Shown: one piece after another, positions 36,232-44,277 of the stretch | Layout of the letters: each line of letters begins with the position of its first letter | Position numbering within the stretch: the first letter of the stretch is position 1 | NCBI GenBank assembly: GCA_030615625.1 | Contig: JAUWYX010000001.1 | Span: forward strand, 124,001-188,000 | DNA: 64,000 bases | Reading direction: 5' to 3' | DNA from: Dehalococcoidia bacterium | GTDB taxonomy: Bacteria > Chloroflexota > Dehalococcoidia > GIF9 > AB-539-J10 | Translations under genes and position numbers: made by a program | Notes under the pieces: model-generated | Told to the model about the DNA's origin: nothing | The model's database searches: none | What the model saw: the letters and a program-made list of their open reading frames with translations, nothing else

Positions 36232-38025
36232 TCATTGTGAGTGAAGAACCTCGTGCTTCAGCTTAAGGTTTAGCTCGTCAAGCTGATGTTTATTAACATA
36301 TGAGGGGCTGTCCAGCATCATATCAACGGCGTTCTGATTTTTTGGGAAAGCAATAACTTCCCTTATGCTCCCTTCCCCGGCAAATAACATCACCAAACGG
36401 TCTAGTCCTATGGCAATACCGCCATGGGGCGGTGCTCCATATTCCAGTGCCTCTAAGAGACCTCCAAATCGGCTTTCCGTTTCTTCTTTACTGTAACCAA
36501 GGAGGCTAAATATTTTTTCTTGAAGCTGACGATTGTGAATTCTGATACTGCCGCTGCCAAGTTCACAACCATTGCACACTACATCATAATGTTGACCATA
36601 AACCTTAGCTGGTTCTGTATCAAGAAGCAACGCATCTTCTTCTCGAGGAGCAGTAAACGGATGGTGCATGGGTTCCCAACGATTCTCAGCCTCATTCCAT
36701 TCCAAAAAAGGAAAATCAACTACGAAGGCAAAAGCCAGTAGGTCAGCATCAGCTAGATTAAGTCGCTGTGCCATCTCGCGGCGTAACTCATCCAGTGTCT
36801 TGTTGACTACCTCCAGTTTATCAGCCACGATAAGTAAAAGGTCACCAGGCTTTGCTTCGAATCTACCGGCTATTTCTTCTAATTGGCGAGGAGTTAAATA
36901 TTTAGCAGCCGCCGATTTTACCTCATCCAAAGTTATTGCCTCTCCTGTAAAAGCCATGGTCATCAAACCCTGGGCACCACAACTCTTGGCTAAATTTATC
37001 AATTCATCAAGTTGATGGCGAGTATAATGACCACAGCCAGGGACGCATATTCCCTTCACCCTGCCATTATTATCGAGGGCCGAACGGAAAACCTGAAAGT
37101 CGGTATTGGCGGCGATATCAGATATATCCTTGAGCTCCAAGCCAAACCTGATATCTGGTTTATCTGTGCCATATTTCTCCAGCGTTTCTTTATAGGAGAG
37201 ATATGGAAAGGGCTTCAGTAACCGCATATCAGGTTTAGTAGCCCCCGCAAGCGAGGTGAAAAGTTCCTCCATGAGCTGCAATATGTCATTTACTTCGATG
37301 AAACTCATTTCCATGTCAAGCTGGGTAAACTCAGGCTGGCGATCTGCCCGGAGGTCCTCATCCCTGAAGCAACGAGCTATCTGGAAGTACTTGTCAAACC
37401 CGGCTACCATGAGGATTTGTTTGAGCTGCTGTGGAGATTGAGGAAGAGCATAAAACTTGCCGGGATTGATACGACTGGGCACAAGGTAGTCCCGGGCTCC
37501 CTCTGGCGTGCTCTTAATCAAAATAGGTGTTTCAATTTCAACAAATCCCTTGCCGTCGAGGAAATCACGAATGAACTTTATCATCTTGTGGCGTAAGAGA
37601 AGGTTGTCCTTCATCCTGGGCCTTCTCAGGTACAGGTACCGGCTTTTGAGGCAAAGCGACTCTTCAACTTCCACATCTTCACTTATGTAAAACGGCGGCG
37701 TTTTCGATGGATTAAGGATGATAGCCTCTTTCGCCATAACTTCAATATTGCCGGTAGCCAATTTGGGATTCTTCGTCCCTTCAGGGCGGGGAGAAACATC
37801 TCCAGCAACCTGAATTACATATTCGCCACGAAGTGAACCAGCTACCTGGTATGCCTCCTGTGATACCTGGGGATTGAACACTACTTGAATTATGCCTTCT
37901 CGGTCACGCAGGTCAATGAATACCTTCCCGCCATGGTCACGACGCCGGTGCACCCAGCCAGCTAAAGTTACCTGCTGCCCGGCATGGTTTTCCCTCAGTT
38001 CACCACAGTTATGGCTTTTGAGCAA
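36232..38025 (-). CDS. aspS: Aspartyl-tRNA synthetase
   Basis: This class II synthetase has an N-terminal OB anticodon-binding domain (GWVHRRRDHGGKVFIDLRDR), the catalytic domain with FRDEDLRADRQPEFTQLDME, the bacterial GAD insertion (about 290-420) and motif 3 (GGIAIGLDRLVMLF). Start is TTG 38025 with AAAAGGAG upstream. The last residues EVLHSQ and the stop come from a palindromic repeat (CTTGTCATTGTGAGTGAAG). Whether it is discriminating or not (AspRS for Asp and Asn) cannot be judged here. Confidence 0.95.
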   Translation of the reverse strand: MLKSHNCGELRENHAGQQVTLAGWVHRRRDHGGKVFIDLRDREGIIQVVFNPQVSQEAYQVAGSLRGEYVIQVAGDVSPRPEGTKNPKLATGNIEVMAKEAIILNPSKTPPFYISEDVEVEESLCLKSRYLYLRRPRMKDNLLLRHKMIKFIRDFLDGKGFVEIETPILIKSTPEGARDYLVPSRINPGKFYALPQSPQQLKQILMVAGFDKYFQIARCFRDEDLRADRQPEFTQLDMEMSFIEVNDILQLMEELFTSLAGATKPDMRLLKPFPYLSYKETLEKYGTDKPDIRFGLELKDISDIAANTDFQVFRSALDNNGRVKGICVPGCGHYTRHQLDELINLAKSCGAQGLMTMAFTGEAITLDEVKSAAAKYLTPRQLEEIAGRFEAKPGDLLLIVADKLEVVNKTLDELRREMAQRLNLADADLLAFAFVVDFPFLEWNEAENRWEPMHHPFTAPREEDALLLDTEPAKVYGQHYDVVCNGCELGSGSIRIHNRQLQEKIFSLLGYSKEETESRFGGLLEALEYGAPPHGGIAIGLDRLVMLFAGEGSIREVIAFPKNQNAVDMMLDSPSYVNKHQLDELNLKLKHEVLHSQ

Positions 38026-38051
38026 GGATAGTCTCCTTTTCTGAATTGTCC

Positions 38052-38081
38052 ATTATAGCGTATAAAAGGGCTTACTTTCAA
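38052..38081 (-). promoter_or_regulatory. aspS promoter
   Basis: On the minus strand TTGAAA is followed after 18 bases by a perfect TATAAT, about 25 bases before the TTG start and its ribosome binding site. The remaining spacer up to the cassette array (to 38286) holds no gene I can see. Confidence 0.6.
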
Positions 38082-38286
38082 TTGAGCCTGTTTATTCTGC
38101 CGTCCTGAGCCAAAGCTTTGACCATAGCGAAGAGGCCATCCCCGGTCATTAAAGGACTTGTATTCTAGCGTGGCCGCCCTAGCCCGACTTGAGCCGCTGC
38201 ACGGGGATATGCCAACCCGCCCTTAGCGTCCCTTCCTTGTTGGAATAATGGCAGATGACCGAACTAAAAACGACCCTTTTTAGGTC

Positions 38287-38343
38287 GCCTAACGCAAAAA
38301 TCAGCCGCGAGTGTAACGAGTCGGCTGCATTGCCTTGTTAAGG
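38287..38343 (-). repeat. attC-like recombination site 1
   Basis: Read on the minus strand, this 57-base imperfect palindrome runs from CCTTAAC to GTTAGGC. These match the integron R'' (RYYYAAC) and R' (GTTRRRY) cores, with CAGCCG and CGGCTG inner arms. The stop codon of the preceding cassette gene lies inside R'', as in true cassettes. It is the best of four such sites. Confidence 0.75.
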
Positions 38344-39039
38344 ACTCTTAGTCAAACGTCTTTCGAACATCTCGAGTTTTGAAATCTCCAGAATTTTCCC
38401 GGTCTCAGTAATTTCCCTGTACTTATCAGTGTAGTTTTCGGGGGTCAGGTTGAAATGGTCGAGGGTGATTGTTAGCATGAGATCAAGAATCTGGTCTGAG
38501 TATCCTAAGCATCGGCTGAACGTCACCGGGTGATGGTGTCGCCCGGTTCCATAGAACTTGGGACATATGTTCTTTACCCATTTCCCGTATGGATGCGCCC
38601 ACGCACTTAGTTCGTTCCATAGTTTCTGCATATTATCTTTCTCATAGTTATCCAAGTAACTTATCGAAAAAATCCTAGTGCGCATACTACCATGTTCTGT
38701 TGTTGCTACCCCAATCAGAAGTTCAAAAACACTTCTGAGGAGAATCATGGCCACAAGATAATCTGTTGCTCCGATAAGAAGCAATGCACTCTGGTATACC
38801 TTTCCCAGGTAACCCAGGAAAAGCGTTTTCTCTCTCACACCTTCAACATTCTTGCCAGATTCAACCCGTTTTTTATCGAATTCGGCGATTAGTTGCTCGG
38901 AAACTCTCAGAAGAACAAAGGCGTTGGACAGTTTTAACGAGATTACAGGATCCTTACAGATAGAGTCGATAAACGGGGCGATGAACTCTCTTTTCAGGAC
39001 AAGCTCAATTTGCTTCTTTAGAATCCATTCTTTTTTCAT
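38338..39039 (-). CDS. Cassette protein of 233 residues, unknown function
   Basis: I do not recognise this protein. It is helical and mixed charged, with a hydrophobic central stretch (ATDYLVAMILLRSVFELLIG) and a GTGRHHHPVTF segment. It sits between two attC-like sites on the same strand and its stop codon is inside site 1, so it is a typical one-gene cassette. No ribosome binding site is strong. Confidence 0.65.
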   Translation of the reverse strand: MKKEWILKKQIELVLKREFIAPFIDSICKDPVISLKLSNAFVLLRVSEQLIAEFDKKRVESGKNVEGVREKTLFLGYLGKVYQSALLLIGATDYLVAMILLRSVFELLIGVATTEHGSMRTRIFSISYLDNYEKDNMQKLWNELSAWAHPYGKWVKNICPKFYGTGRHHHPVTFSRCLGYSDQILDLMLTITLDHFNLTPENYTDKYREITETGKILEISKLEMFERRLTKSP

Positions 39040-39058
39040 AGTCCGTAAAAATCTCTAT

Positions 39059-39132
39059 CCTTAACGACCAAGCTCACTGGCGGGGGATGGAGCGCAAGCG
39101 GAATGGCAGTCGGGAGCAGCTAATTGTCGGGC
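39059..39132 (-). repeat. attC-like recombination site 2
   Basis: On the minus strand the site runs from GCCCGAC to GTTAAGG with a long variable centre. The R'' core has one change from the usual pattern and the last base of R' is G instead of a pyrimidine, so it is a weaker match. The orientation agrees with the other sites. Confidence 0.55.
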
Positions 39133-39205
39133 GGCTATAAAAGAAAACAAAATCATGTTGGCCTTGAATCTTGGGAGGGCGACAGGTAGCTCAATATTGT
39201 TGGTC

Positions 39206-39889
39206 TCATACTTGACGAAAACTATATGCTTTTGGATGTCCCATTATGACTAGTCTTACTCGTTTCCCATAACCGAAAGATCCTTCGAGAACTCTGAGAT
39301 TATGAGTTTGGAGCCCCTTTATTATTCGTGCAATTACATTCTCACAATTCTGACTAACGGTTTCCAATTCATCAGGATGGGTTAAGTGGGCGTTTGGCAT
39401 CACTATGACATCATTGAGTTCATGCCCAAGTGAGATGAGCTGGTCACGGCGTTCCAGAACTGTTCTGCAATAGGCGTCTACCAAATCATCACGCTGATGG
39501 TCCCCCTTCTCAACACATGTCATGACCAAAAGGCACCCCTTGTGTTTGCTATTTCGTAACCATGATCTGTAGTCTTTGTTGATGGTGAGTTGTGTAAGAA
39601 TCCCGGTTTCGCGAGCTTTGTCCAACAATAGTTTAAGTTCTCGGGATTCTAGTCCCAAATGTTCTTGTAGGTAATCGCGCTTGAGTTGAATGGGCGACTG
39701 AAAAGTGGCGTCAAGTTCAATATGTTCAAACAGTGATACTAGTTGAGCTAATTCCGGGTCTAACAGGCTTTCAGAAGTTGGCTCAATAGTAATGGGCTGG
39801 GCAGCTTTGGGCTCAATTCCAGGTGGCTTTTTTGATATTTCTTCGTCTTCAAAAATGCAAACAGCGCAATGAACCAATTGCAGTTTCAT
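39206..39889 (-). CDS. ThrRS-editing-domain-like cassette protein
   Basis: The ends of the protein resemble the archaeal threonyl-tRNA synthetase editing domain, a D-aminoacyl-tRNA deacylase fold: MKLQLVHCAVCIFED at the N-terminus, and CLLVMTCVEKGD, VIVMPNAHLTHPDELE and VLEGSFGYGKRVRLVIMGHP at the C-terminus. An insertion of about 75 residues (45-120) looks like a helical or winged-helix module. It overlaps the upstream membrane protein gene by four bases (ATGA). A deacylase, nucleotide-binding or defence role is possible; the similarity is by eye. Confidence 0.6.
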   Translation of the reverse strand: MKLQLVHCAVCIFEDEEISKKPPGIEPKAAQPITIEPTSESLLDPELAQLVSLFEHIELDATFQSPIQLKRDYLQEHLGLESRELKLLLDKARETGILTQLTINKDYRSWLRNSKHKGCLLVMTCVEKGDHQRDDLVDAYCRTVLERRDQLISLGHELNDVIVMPNAHLTHPDELETVSQNCENVIARIIKGLQTHNLRVLEGSFGYGKRVRLVIMGHPKAYSFRQV

Positions 39890-40758
39890 TTCGACTTCTT
39901 TTCTATAGGAGGTAATTGCGAGACGCGCATAGTATTTGGATCATTCCAGAGGCAGTCGAAAACTCGGGCTGCTTCTTCCAGTTCGACTTTAATCTGACTA
40001 ATATCAAGTTTGCTTCCAGTTGCTCCTTGCCTGACTATTACATATGGGTAAAAAAAAGCAAAATCTTGGTCAGCATTTTCCTTGGCATGACGGCGTAGTA
40101 TCCACTTGACCCCAGAATCCTTCGCTTCTGTTATATCATCCTTAGGCGGTGTGAGTTGGTTATCATGAATCTGCAGCATATGGCGAAAGTCAGTTCTTTC
40201 AAGATCCATTGGATCTAGGATGAAAATCCGGCGGACCTTCTTCCCTTGACGCATCAGCTCAGCATTTGCCGATAAGTAATCTTTAGCATCTGGATCATTT
40301 ATAAAGTCATCAATGTTGAATGCGGATATTGCCATCAGTTCACCCTTCAAGTCACGGAGTGTCCGACAGTACATAATTGTTTCTCCGTATACCTCGCTTT
40401 TTTCCGTAAGATACTTACCTTCACTGGCCATTGTTTTAACCTTGTTGAAGTAGAGAGAGGATTTGCCCCAGACCGCCAAAAGTGTCAGTTCATTCAAATG
40501 GCCATCGGTCATTCGTCTTATGTCATCACGCCAATCCAATTCTGAAGGCCGTGCGCGTTGTAGCACTTGATCCAAGCGCTTGAAAAGCATAGATGCGACA
40601 ATTAACTCCACATCGAGAAGACCCAGTGCTAAGGTGATTATTAGGGTCTCTCTCCGTGTTAAGTCTGTATACGGTGCGGTAGCCCATATGATGCACGCTA
40701 CGATGATGTACGCGATGGCGAAAACGAGTTCCCTATACTTAACATAGAACTGTTTCAT
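39886..40758 (-). CDS. Two-TM cassette protein with a cytosolic domain
   Basis: Two hydrophobic helices near the N-terminus (about 12-31 and 40-62) anchor a cytosolic domain of about 210 residues. Motifs such as KKVRRIFILDP, MAISAFNIDDF and QDFAFFYPYVIVRQG suggest an alpha-beta fold, but I cannot name the family. It is the first gene of a coupled two-gene cassette with the editing-like protein, an architecture often seen in membrane-effector defence pairs. That is inference. Confidence 0.6.
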   Translation of the reverse strand: MKQFYVKYRELVFAIAYIIVACIIWATAPYTDLTRRETLIITLALGLLDVELIVASMLFKRLDQVLQRARPSELDWRDDIRRMTDGHLNELTLLAVWGKSSLYFNKVKTMASEGKYLTEKSEVYGETIMYCRTLRDLKGELMAISAFNIDDFINDPDAKDYLSANAELMRQGKKVRRIFILDPMDLERTDFRHMLQIHDNQLTPPKDDITEAKDSGVKWILRRHAKENADQDFAFFYPYVIVRQGATGSKLDISQIKVELEEAARVFDCLWNDPNTMRVSQLPPIEKKSK

Positions 40759-41111
40759 CGATCCTTTGCTATTTTGCCTCCACGTTAATTATGCTCATAT
40801 ATACCACGTACCGCGGCTATACTTAACACCATATCACAAAACATGCCATGCACAACCATGGGATGTTAATTAAAAGCACAAGTATCTGCCCAACACCAAT
40901 TTCTATATTATCATATTAAATAATAAAATTGTATTGCATTCTTAGCCACTTATCAAGGCATTGAACTAAGAGGTCAAAGCTCTGCTAGTTCCTAAAGAAC
41001 GATCAGCATCGACTAATGGCACTAAGTTCCTATCACGTGCGGCGCTAATGAGTCGAACAGGGGCTTTTGTGAGAGTAATCGGCATGTTTGTGTCCTTTAG
41101 ATAAATGCTTG
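40759..41111. other. Spacer with a diverged aroB 3' end
   Basis: No gene is seen. The left half is AT-rich and carries the likely promoter of the two-gene cassette. Positions 40945-41000 are a diverged copy of the aroB 3' end and its downstream sequence (listed separately). Further on, 41045-41100 contains a frame ending IGMFVSFR and stop, which faintly recalls the dnaN end repeats. Confidence 0.45.
40945..41000 (-). repeat. Diverged duplicate of the aroB 3' end
   Basis: About 55 bases align without gaps to 41668-41723, which cover the last codons of aroB, its stop and downstream DNA; the best 33 bases agree at 27 positions. Differences in the coding part fall mostly at third codon positions (for example CTC/CTT, GAG/GAA, GCG/GCA), as for a homologous gene end rather than a fresh copy. 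One codon has become a stop. Confidence 0.6.
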
Positions 41112-41145
41112 GTATAACGGTCAAAATCAGCGGTGGCTGTTAGCC
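41112..41145 (-). repeat. attC-like recombination site 3 (short)
   Basis: On the minus strand the site runs from GGCTAAC, which holds the hicA stop codon, to GTTATAC. At 34 bases it is shorter than usual attC sites and the last core is imperfect; it may be a decayed or deleted site. It still shares the CCGCTGATTTT half with sites 1 and 4. Confidence 0.4.
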
Positions 41146-41322
41146 ATCCTGCTTCAACATTTTTATGATATGTTTTGCAAGATTGTCGTTGATTTCGTTA
41201 TGTCTCGGAACAGGTTGAGCAACTTTTGTTCTTGGATTCTGATACCAATCGTGTCTTCTTCCACGTCTGATCAAAATACAACCCATCTCCTCCAGTTGCC
41301 TTATCAGATCTTTCCTTTTCAT
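41140..41322 (-). CDS. hicA: HicA-family mRNA interferase toxin
   Basis: HicA toxins cleave mRNA and slow growth. The 60-residue protein has the family pattern MKRKDLIRQLEEMGC..GRRHDWYQNP with the catalytic His in RHDWY, and a C-terminal basic helix. It overlaps hicB by four bases. The antitoxin-first order differs from the common hicA-hicB arrangement. The pair sits between two attC-like sites, a frequent location for toxin-antitoxin cassettes, where they may stabilise the array. Confidence 0.9.
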   Translation of the reverse strand: MKRKDLIRQLEEMGCILIRRGRRHDWYQNPRTKVAQPVPRHNEINDNLAKHIIKMLKQDG

Positions 41323-41510
41323 GCTATTTCCAGTTCGGCAACTTTACGAACATACGGAATAGCACCACTGGTTAAATCATCATAAATATCTTTGAGGTTT
41401 TCTTTTAATTCTTCTAACGACTTTCCTTGCGTCATATAATCTGGATATTCTTCCAAATAACCTAGCCACATGTCATCATCTTGCCAGTATATAAATTTTG
41501 TGGTACCCAT
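41319..41510 (-). CDS. hicB: HicB-family antitoxin
   Basis: The 63-residue protein matches the short HicB antitoxin fold (FIYWQDDDMWLGYLEEYPDY, TQGKSLEELKENLKDI) and should neutralise HicA. ATG 41510 is chosen because AAGGAGGGG lies just before it. No DNA-binding domain is attached, so repression may depend on a complex or be absent. Confidence 0.88.
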   Translation of the reverse strand: MGTTKFIYWQDDDMWLGYLEEYPDYMTQGKSLEELKENLKDIYDDLTSGAIPYVRKVAELEIA

Positions 41511-41538
41511 AATCCCCTCCTTAATATTCCTCCTCACG

Positions 41539-41544
41539 ATTATA
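41539..41544 (-). promoter_or_regulatory. -10 box of the hicBA cassette
   Basis: TATAAT on the minus strand lies about 29 bases before the hicB start and downstream of attC-like site 4. The -35 box is weak. A cassette with its own promoter is usual for toxin-antitoxin cassettes. Confidence 0.45.
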
Positions 41545-41555
41545 TCATTTTTCTT

Positions 41556-41620
41556 GCTTAACGTTCTAAATCAGCAGTGACTACAAGCCATCCGCTTCAT
41601 TGGTTTGCTAGGCGTTATTA
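41556..41620 (-). repeat. attC-like recombination site 4
   Basis: On the minus strand this 65-base imperfect palindrome runs from TAATAAC to GTTAAGC, both fitting the integron core patterns, with the shared CTGCTGATTT half. It lies 77 bases after the aroB stop and marks the first boundary of the cassette array. Confidence 0.65.
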
Positions 41621-41696
41621 ATCGTTTTTTGCGACATTTGAATTAGGTATTGTGTCGCCGCAATTGTCCTACTTGTCGAGGTATCAAGCAAAGAGG

Positions 41697-43403
41697 TCAC
41701 GGCTCCGCTAGCTCCTGGAGAACTGCTAACACATCCTGCCGAGGCACATCACTACGAATTACTGCTTTGCCGATATCTTGTAACAGTACCCAGCGAATTG
41801 CCTTTCCTCTCATTTTTTTATCCAGTTCCATGGCTCTAGTTATCCCGGCAAGGCTCAACTTGAGATTGCTTCGCTTCACTCGCAATGACGTGGGTAAGCC
41901 CAATGCCCGTAATAGGGCTTGCTGGCGCTCCACCGCCGCTGAAGGCAAAAGACCTAATCGCTGACTGAGCTTAGTCGCTCCCACCATGCCAATGGCTACC
42001 GCTTCTCCATGAAGGAATCGCTTATATTGTGTAGCAGCCTCTAATCCATGAGCAATGGTATGCCCATAATTTAAGATGGTGCGTTTCCCTTCCCTTTCTT
42101 TTTCATCCTGGCTGACGACCTGAGCCTTGATAGCAGCGCTGCGGGCAATAGCTCGGGTGAGCGCCTCCGGCTCTAGCTTTGACAGCCTATTAACATTGCT
42201 CTCCAGGAATTGAACAAATTCCTCATCAAGAATCATGCCATGCTTAATAACTTCAGCCCAGCCTGAGGTCAGCTCACGCTGAGGCAGAGTGGCAAGAGTC
42301 TGACAGTCAGCCAAAACCAGGTTAGGCTGATAGAAGGCACCAATAAGGTTTTTTCCTTCAGGATGATTAACCCCGACCTTACCCCCGATGCTGGCATCAA
42401 CCATGGCTACCAAACTGGTCGGCACTTGTACCCAGGGCATACCCCGTAAGAAGGTGGCAGCGACAAAGCCCGCCAAGTCGCCTACCATACCGCCACCCAG
42501 GGCGATGATAATATCGTCTCGCTCCGCTCGATGCTCGACAAGGAAATCGTAAATCTTGATAGCGTAGTCCATGCTTTTCGTTTCTTCACCCGGCGGCACT
42601 ACAAAGGAATTAACAGCAAAGCCAGCGTCCTTGAGGACTCCCTCAACTTTGCTGCCGTAAAGAGAGAAGACATTCTCGTCGCTAACTATGGTGAATGTGC
42701 CAGATAGAGCAGTTTGCTTCATCTTCTCACCGAGTTTGTCCAATAAACCATAGCCAACAAAGACAGGATAACTTTGAGTCGCAGTCTCTACCAAGCAAGC
42801 GATGTCCTTGTCAATGTCACTCCGAGCCTTTTCCCTGTCATTGTGAGGAGCGTAGCGACGAAGCAATCTCGAAACCCTTATTACCTCCTCTGCTACCTGG
42901 CTGATGTTTAAATTGTCAGTATGAACCGTCCAGTCAACATTAGCATAGTAAGGCTGCCGGGAGGCTTTAAGCTCTCTGATGCGTTCCAAAGGGTTATCAT
43001 TAGCTAAAAGGGGGCGAACTTCGGTCTCAGGACTGTAAGCAGCCTCACGAAATAAGCGCTCACAGATTGTCTCAGGTTTAGCCTCCAGGCAAACAATTAA
43101 CCCAGTTTTGGCAAGCAACTCATAGTTTTGCGGGTCGACTATGGCACCGCCGCCGATAGCTATGACCGTCTGCCTTTGCTGGCAAGCTTTTCTAATCGTC
43201 TCGCGTTCCAGTTCCCTGAACCTGCCCTCCCCATCCTGACGAAAAATCTCGGCGATAGGCTTGCCAGTCTGTATAACTATCTCATCATCGGTATCAAGAA
43301 AATCCCAATTTAATCCCCGGGCTACCTCTTTAACCACCAGAGATTTACCGGTGCCTGAGAAACCTGTAATAATGAGATTGGTTATTCGCCTGTCCAATTT
43401 CAT
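41697..43403 (-). CDS. aroKB: Shikimate kinase / 3-dehydroquinate synthase fusion
   Basis: The first 175 residues are shikimate kinase (Walker A GFSGTGKS near 14-21, DTDDEI and GGGAIVD), and residues 205-568 are 3-dehydroquinate synthase (GGGMVGDLAGFVAATFLRG, NAD- and metal-binding motifs, HGEAVAIGM). They catalyse two steps of the shikimate pathway, which continues with aroE and aroC near 51-54 kb. The linker RLLRRYAPHNDREKARS (about 179-195) and a C-terminal RVKRSNLKL segment are encoded by palindromic repeats inserted in frame. Confidence 0.92.
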   Translation of the reverse strand: MKLDRRITNLIITGFSGTGKSLVVKEVARGLNWDFLDTDDEIVIQTGKPIAEIFRQDGEGRFRELERETIRKACQQRQTVIAIGGGAIVDPQNYELLAKTGLIVCLEAKPETICERLFREAAYSPETEVRPLLANDNPLERIRELKASRQPYYANVDWTVHTDNLNISQVAEEVIRVSRLLRRYAPHNDREKARSDIDKDIACLVETATQSYPVFVGYGLLDKLGEKMKQTALSGTFTIVSDENVFSLYGSKVEGVLKDAGFAVNSFVVPPGEETKSMDYAIKIYDFLVEHRAERDDIIIALGGGMVGDLAGFVAATFLRGMPWVQVPTSLVAMVDASIGGKVGVNHPEGKNLIGAFYQPNLVLADCQTLATLPQRELTSGWAEVIKHGMILDEEFVQFLESNVNRLSKLEPEALTRAIARSAAIKAQVVSQDEKEREGKRTILNYGHTIAHGLEAATQYKRFLHGEAVAIGMVGATKLSQRLGLLPSAAVERQQALLRALGLPTSLRVKRSNLKLSLAGITRAMELDKKMRGKAIRWVLLQDIGKAVIRSDVPRQDVLAVLQELAEP

Positions 43404-43486
43404 CTAGTTACCTTCGTCAGTATATTGAAAAATCCAGATTAGAGCAAGAATTAGTTTTGTACGAGACTGATTGCCAATTACCCTGT

Positions 43487-43565
43487 GTCATTGCGAGTCC
43501 CGATTTATCGGGACGAAGCAATCTCGTGGAGGCGCATGGGATTGCCACGCTTCGTTCGCAATGAC
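43487..43565. repeat. Full palindromic repeat with GTCATTGCGA ends
   Basis: Perfect terminal inverted repeats GTCATTGCGA and TCGCAATGAC enclose 79 bases, with an inner TCCCGATTTATCGGGA palindrome and GCAATCTC/GGGATTGC arms. Partial ends follow to about 43612. It is one of the most complete copies of the family that also invades coding sequences here. Confidence 0.75.
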
Positions 43566-43836
43566 GAGGGGTGAAGGGTTCAGAATGACAGGAAATGAAG
43601 GGCTCGCAATGACGATTCAACCTGCTAAATGACTCAATTTACCAGCGATTTTCCCCGTGGTGTCAACTTATGACATATTGTGTGCATTCGGCTTACGACT
43701 AACTGAACTGGTTAGCGAGTATGTTTCAACCATTCGCAGAAGTCACTTGACTATTCTGTGGCAACAGGGCATATTGAAATGGAAAGTACTAACATAACCC
43801 GTCCGACGTCATCTGCCTGGTCAGCTGATAACCCTA

Positions 43837-43865
43837 TTGACAAATTTCCAGAGGCAAGTTATCAT
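43837..43865 (+). promoter_or_regulatory. Promoter candidate for the peptide transporter operon
   Basis: TTGACA and TATCAT are separated by 17 bases. The transcript start would be about 400 bases before the binding-protein gene, leaving a long leader that contains the purine-rich segments. Confidence 0.5.
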
Positions 43866-44277
43866 GCAAGTTCAGGGTAAGTGCACCTAACCGTAACACG
43901 TGTCTTTGCCTGAAAAAGAGCGAGTTTTGCGTTTGTGAGATTGCTATGGTGAATTCGTATCGGAGCCAGTGCCCGGCATCTCTCAGCCAGGTTCGCTGGC
44001 TTCTTACAGATGCGGATGAAATTGTGAAAAAGTCTCGAGAGAACGCTTTACAGGCTTACTTAACAAGATTTTAACATAAATAGCGTAATATAGCACTATA
44101 AAAACTAGTGAAAGGAGGTGAGGACGAGTTACTTTACAAAGGAGAGCTTATTTAAGATAGCAAAGCCAAAATATGAAAGCATAAATGAAAGGGGGTGATA
44201 AGGTAAAGAATATACGATAGAAAAAGGTTAAAAAGGTGATGCAGTTTTGAAAAGTTTTAGAAAGGAGGAGAAATAAT

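Larger units (their letters stand above)
43404..44277. other. Long spacer before the peptide transporter
   Basis: The left part holds a palindromic repeat and partial copies (43487-43612). A promoter lies at 43837-43865. From 44100 to 44270 the DNA is purine-rich with five Shine-Dalgarno-like runs (AAAGGAGGTG, AAAGGAG, AAAGGGGGT, AAAAGGTG, AAAGGAGGAG) but no convincing gene between them. I see no gene elsewhere in the spacer. Confidence 0.55.

Noticed and set aside
41045-41100. Frame ending IGMFVSFR and stop as another dnaN-end relative
   Set aside because: Similarity is at the peptide level over about six residues, with no shared nucleotide block, so it is too weak to claim.
41140-41510. 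hicBA as a novel defence system
   Set aside because: Both proteins fit well-known HicA and HicB families; only their cassette location is of interest.
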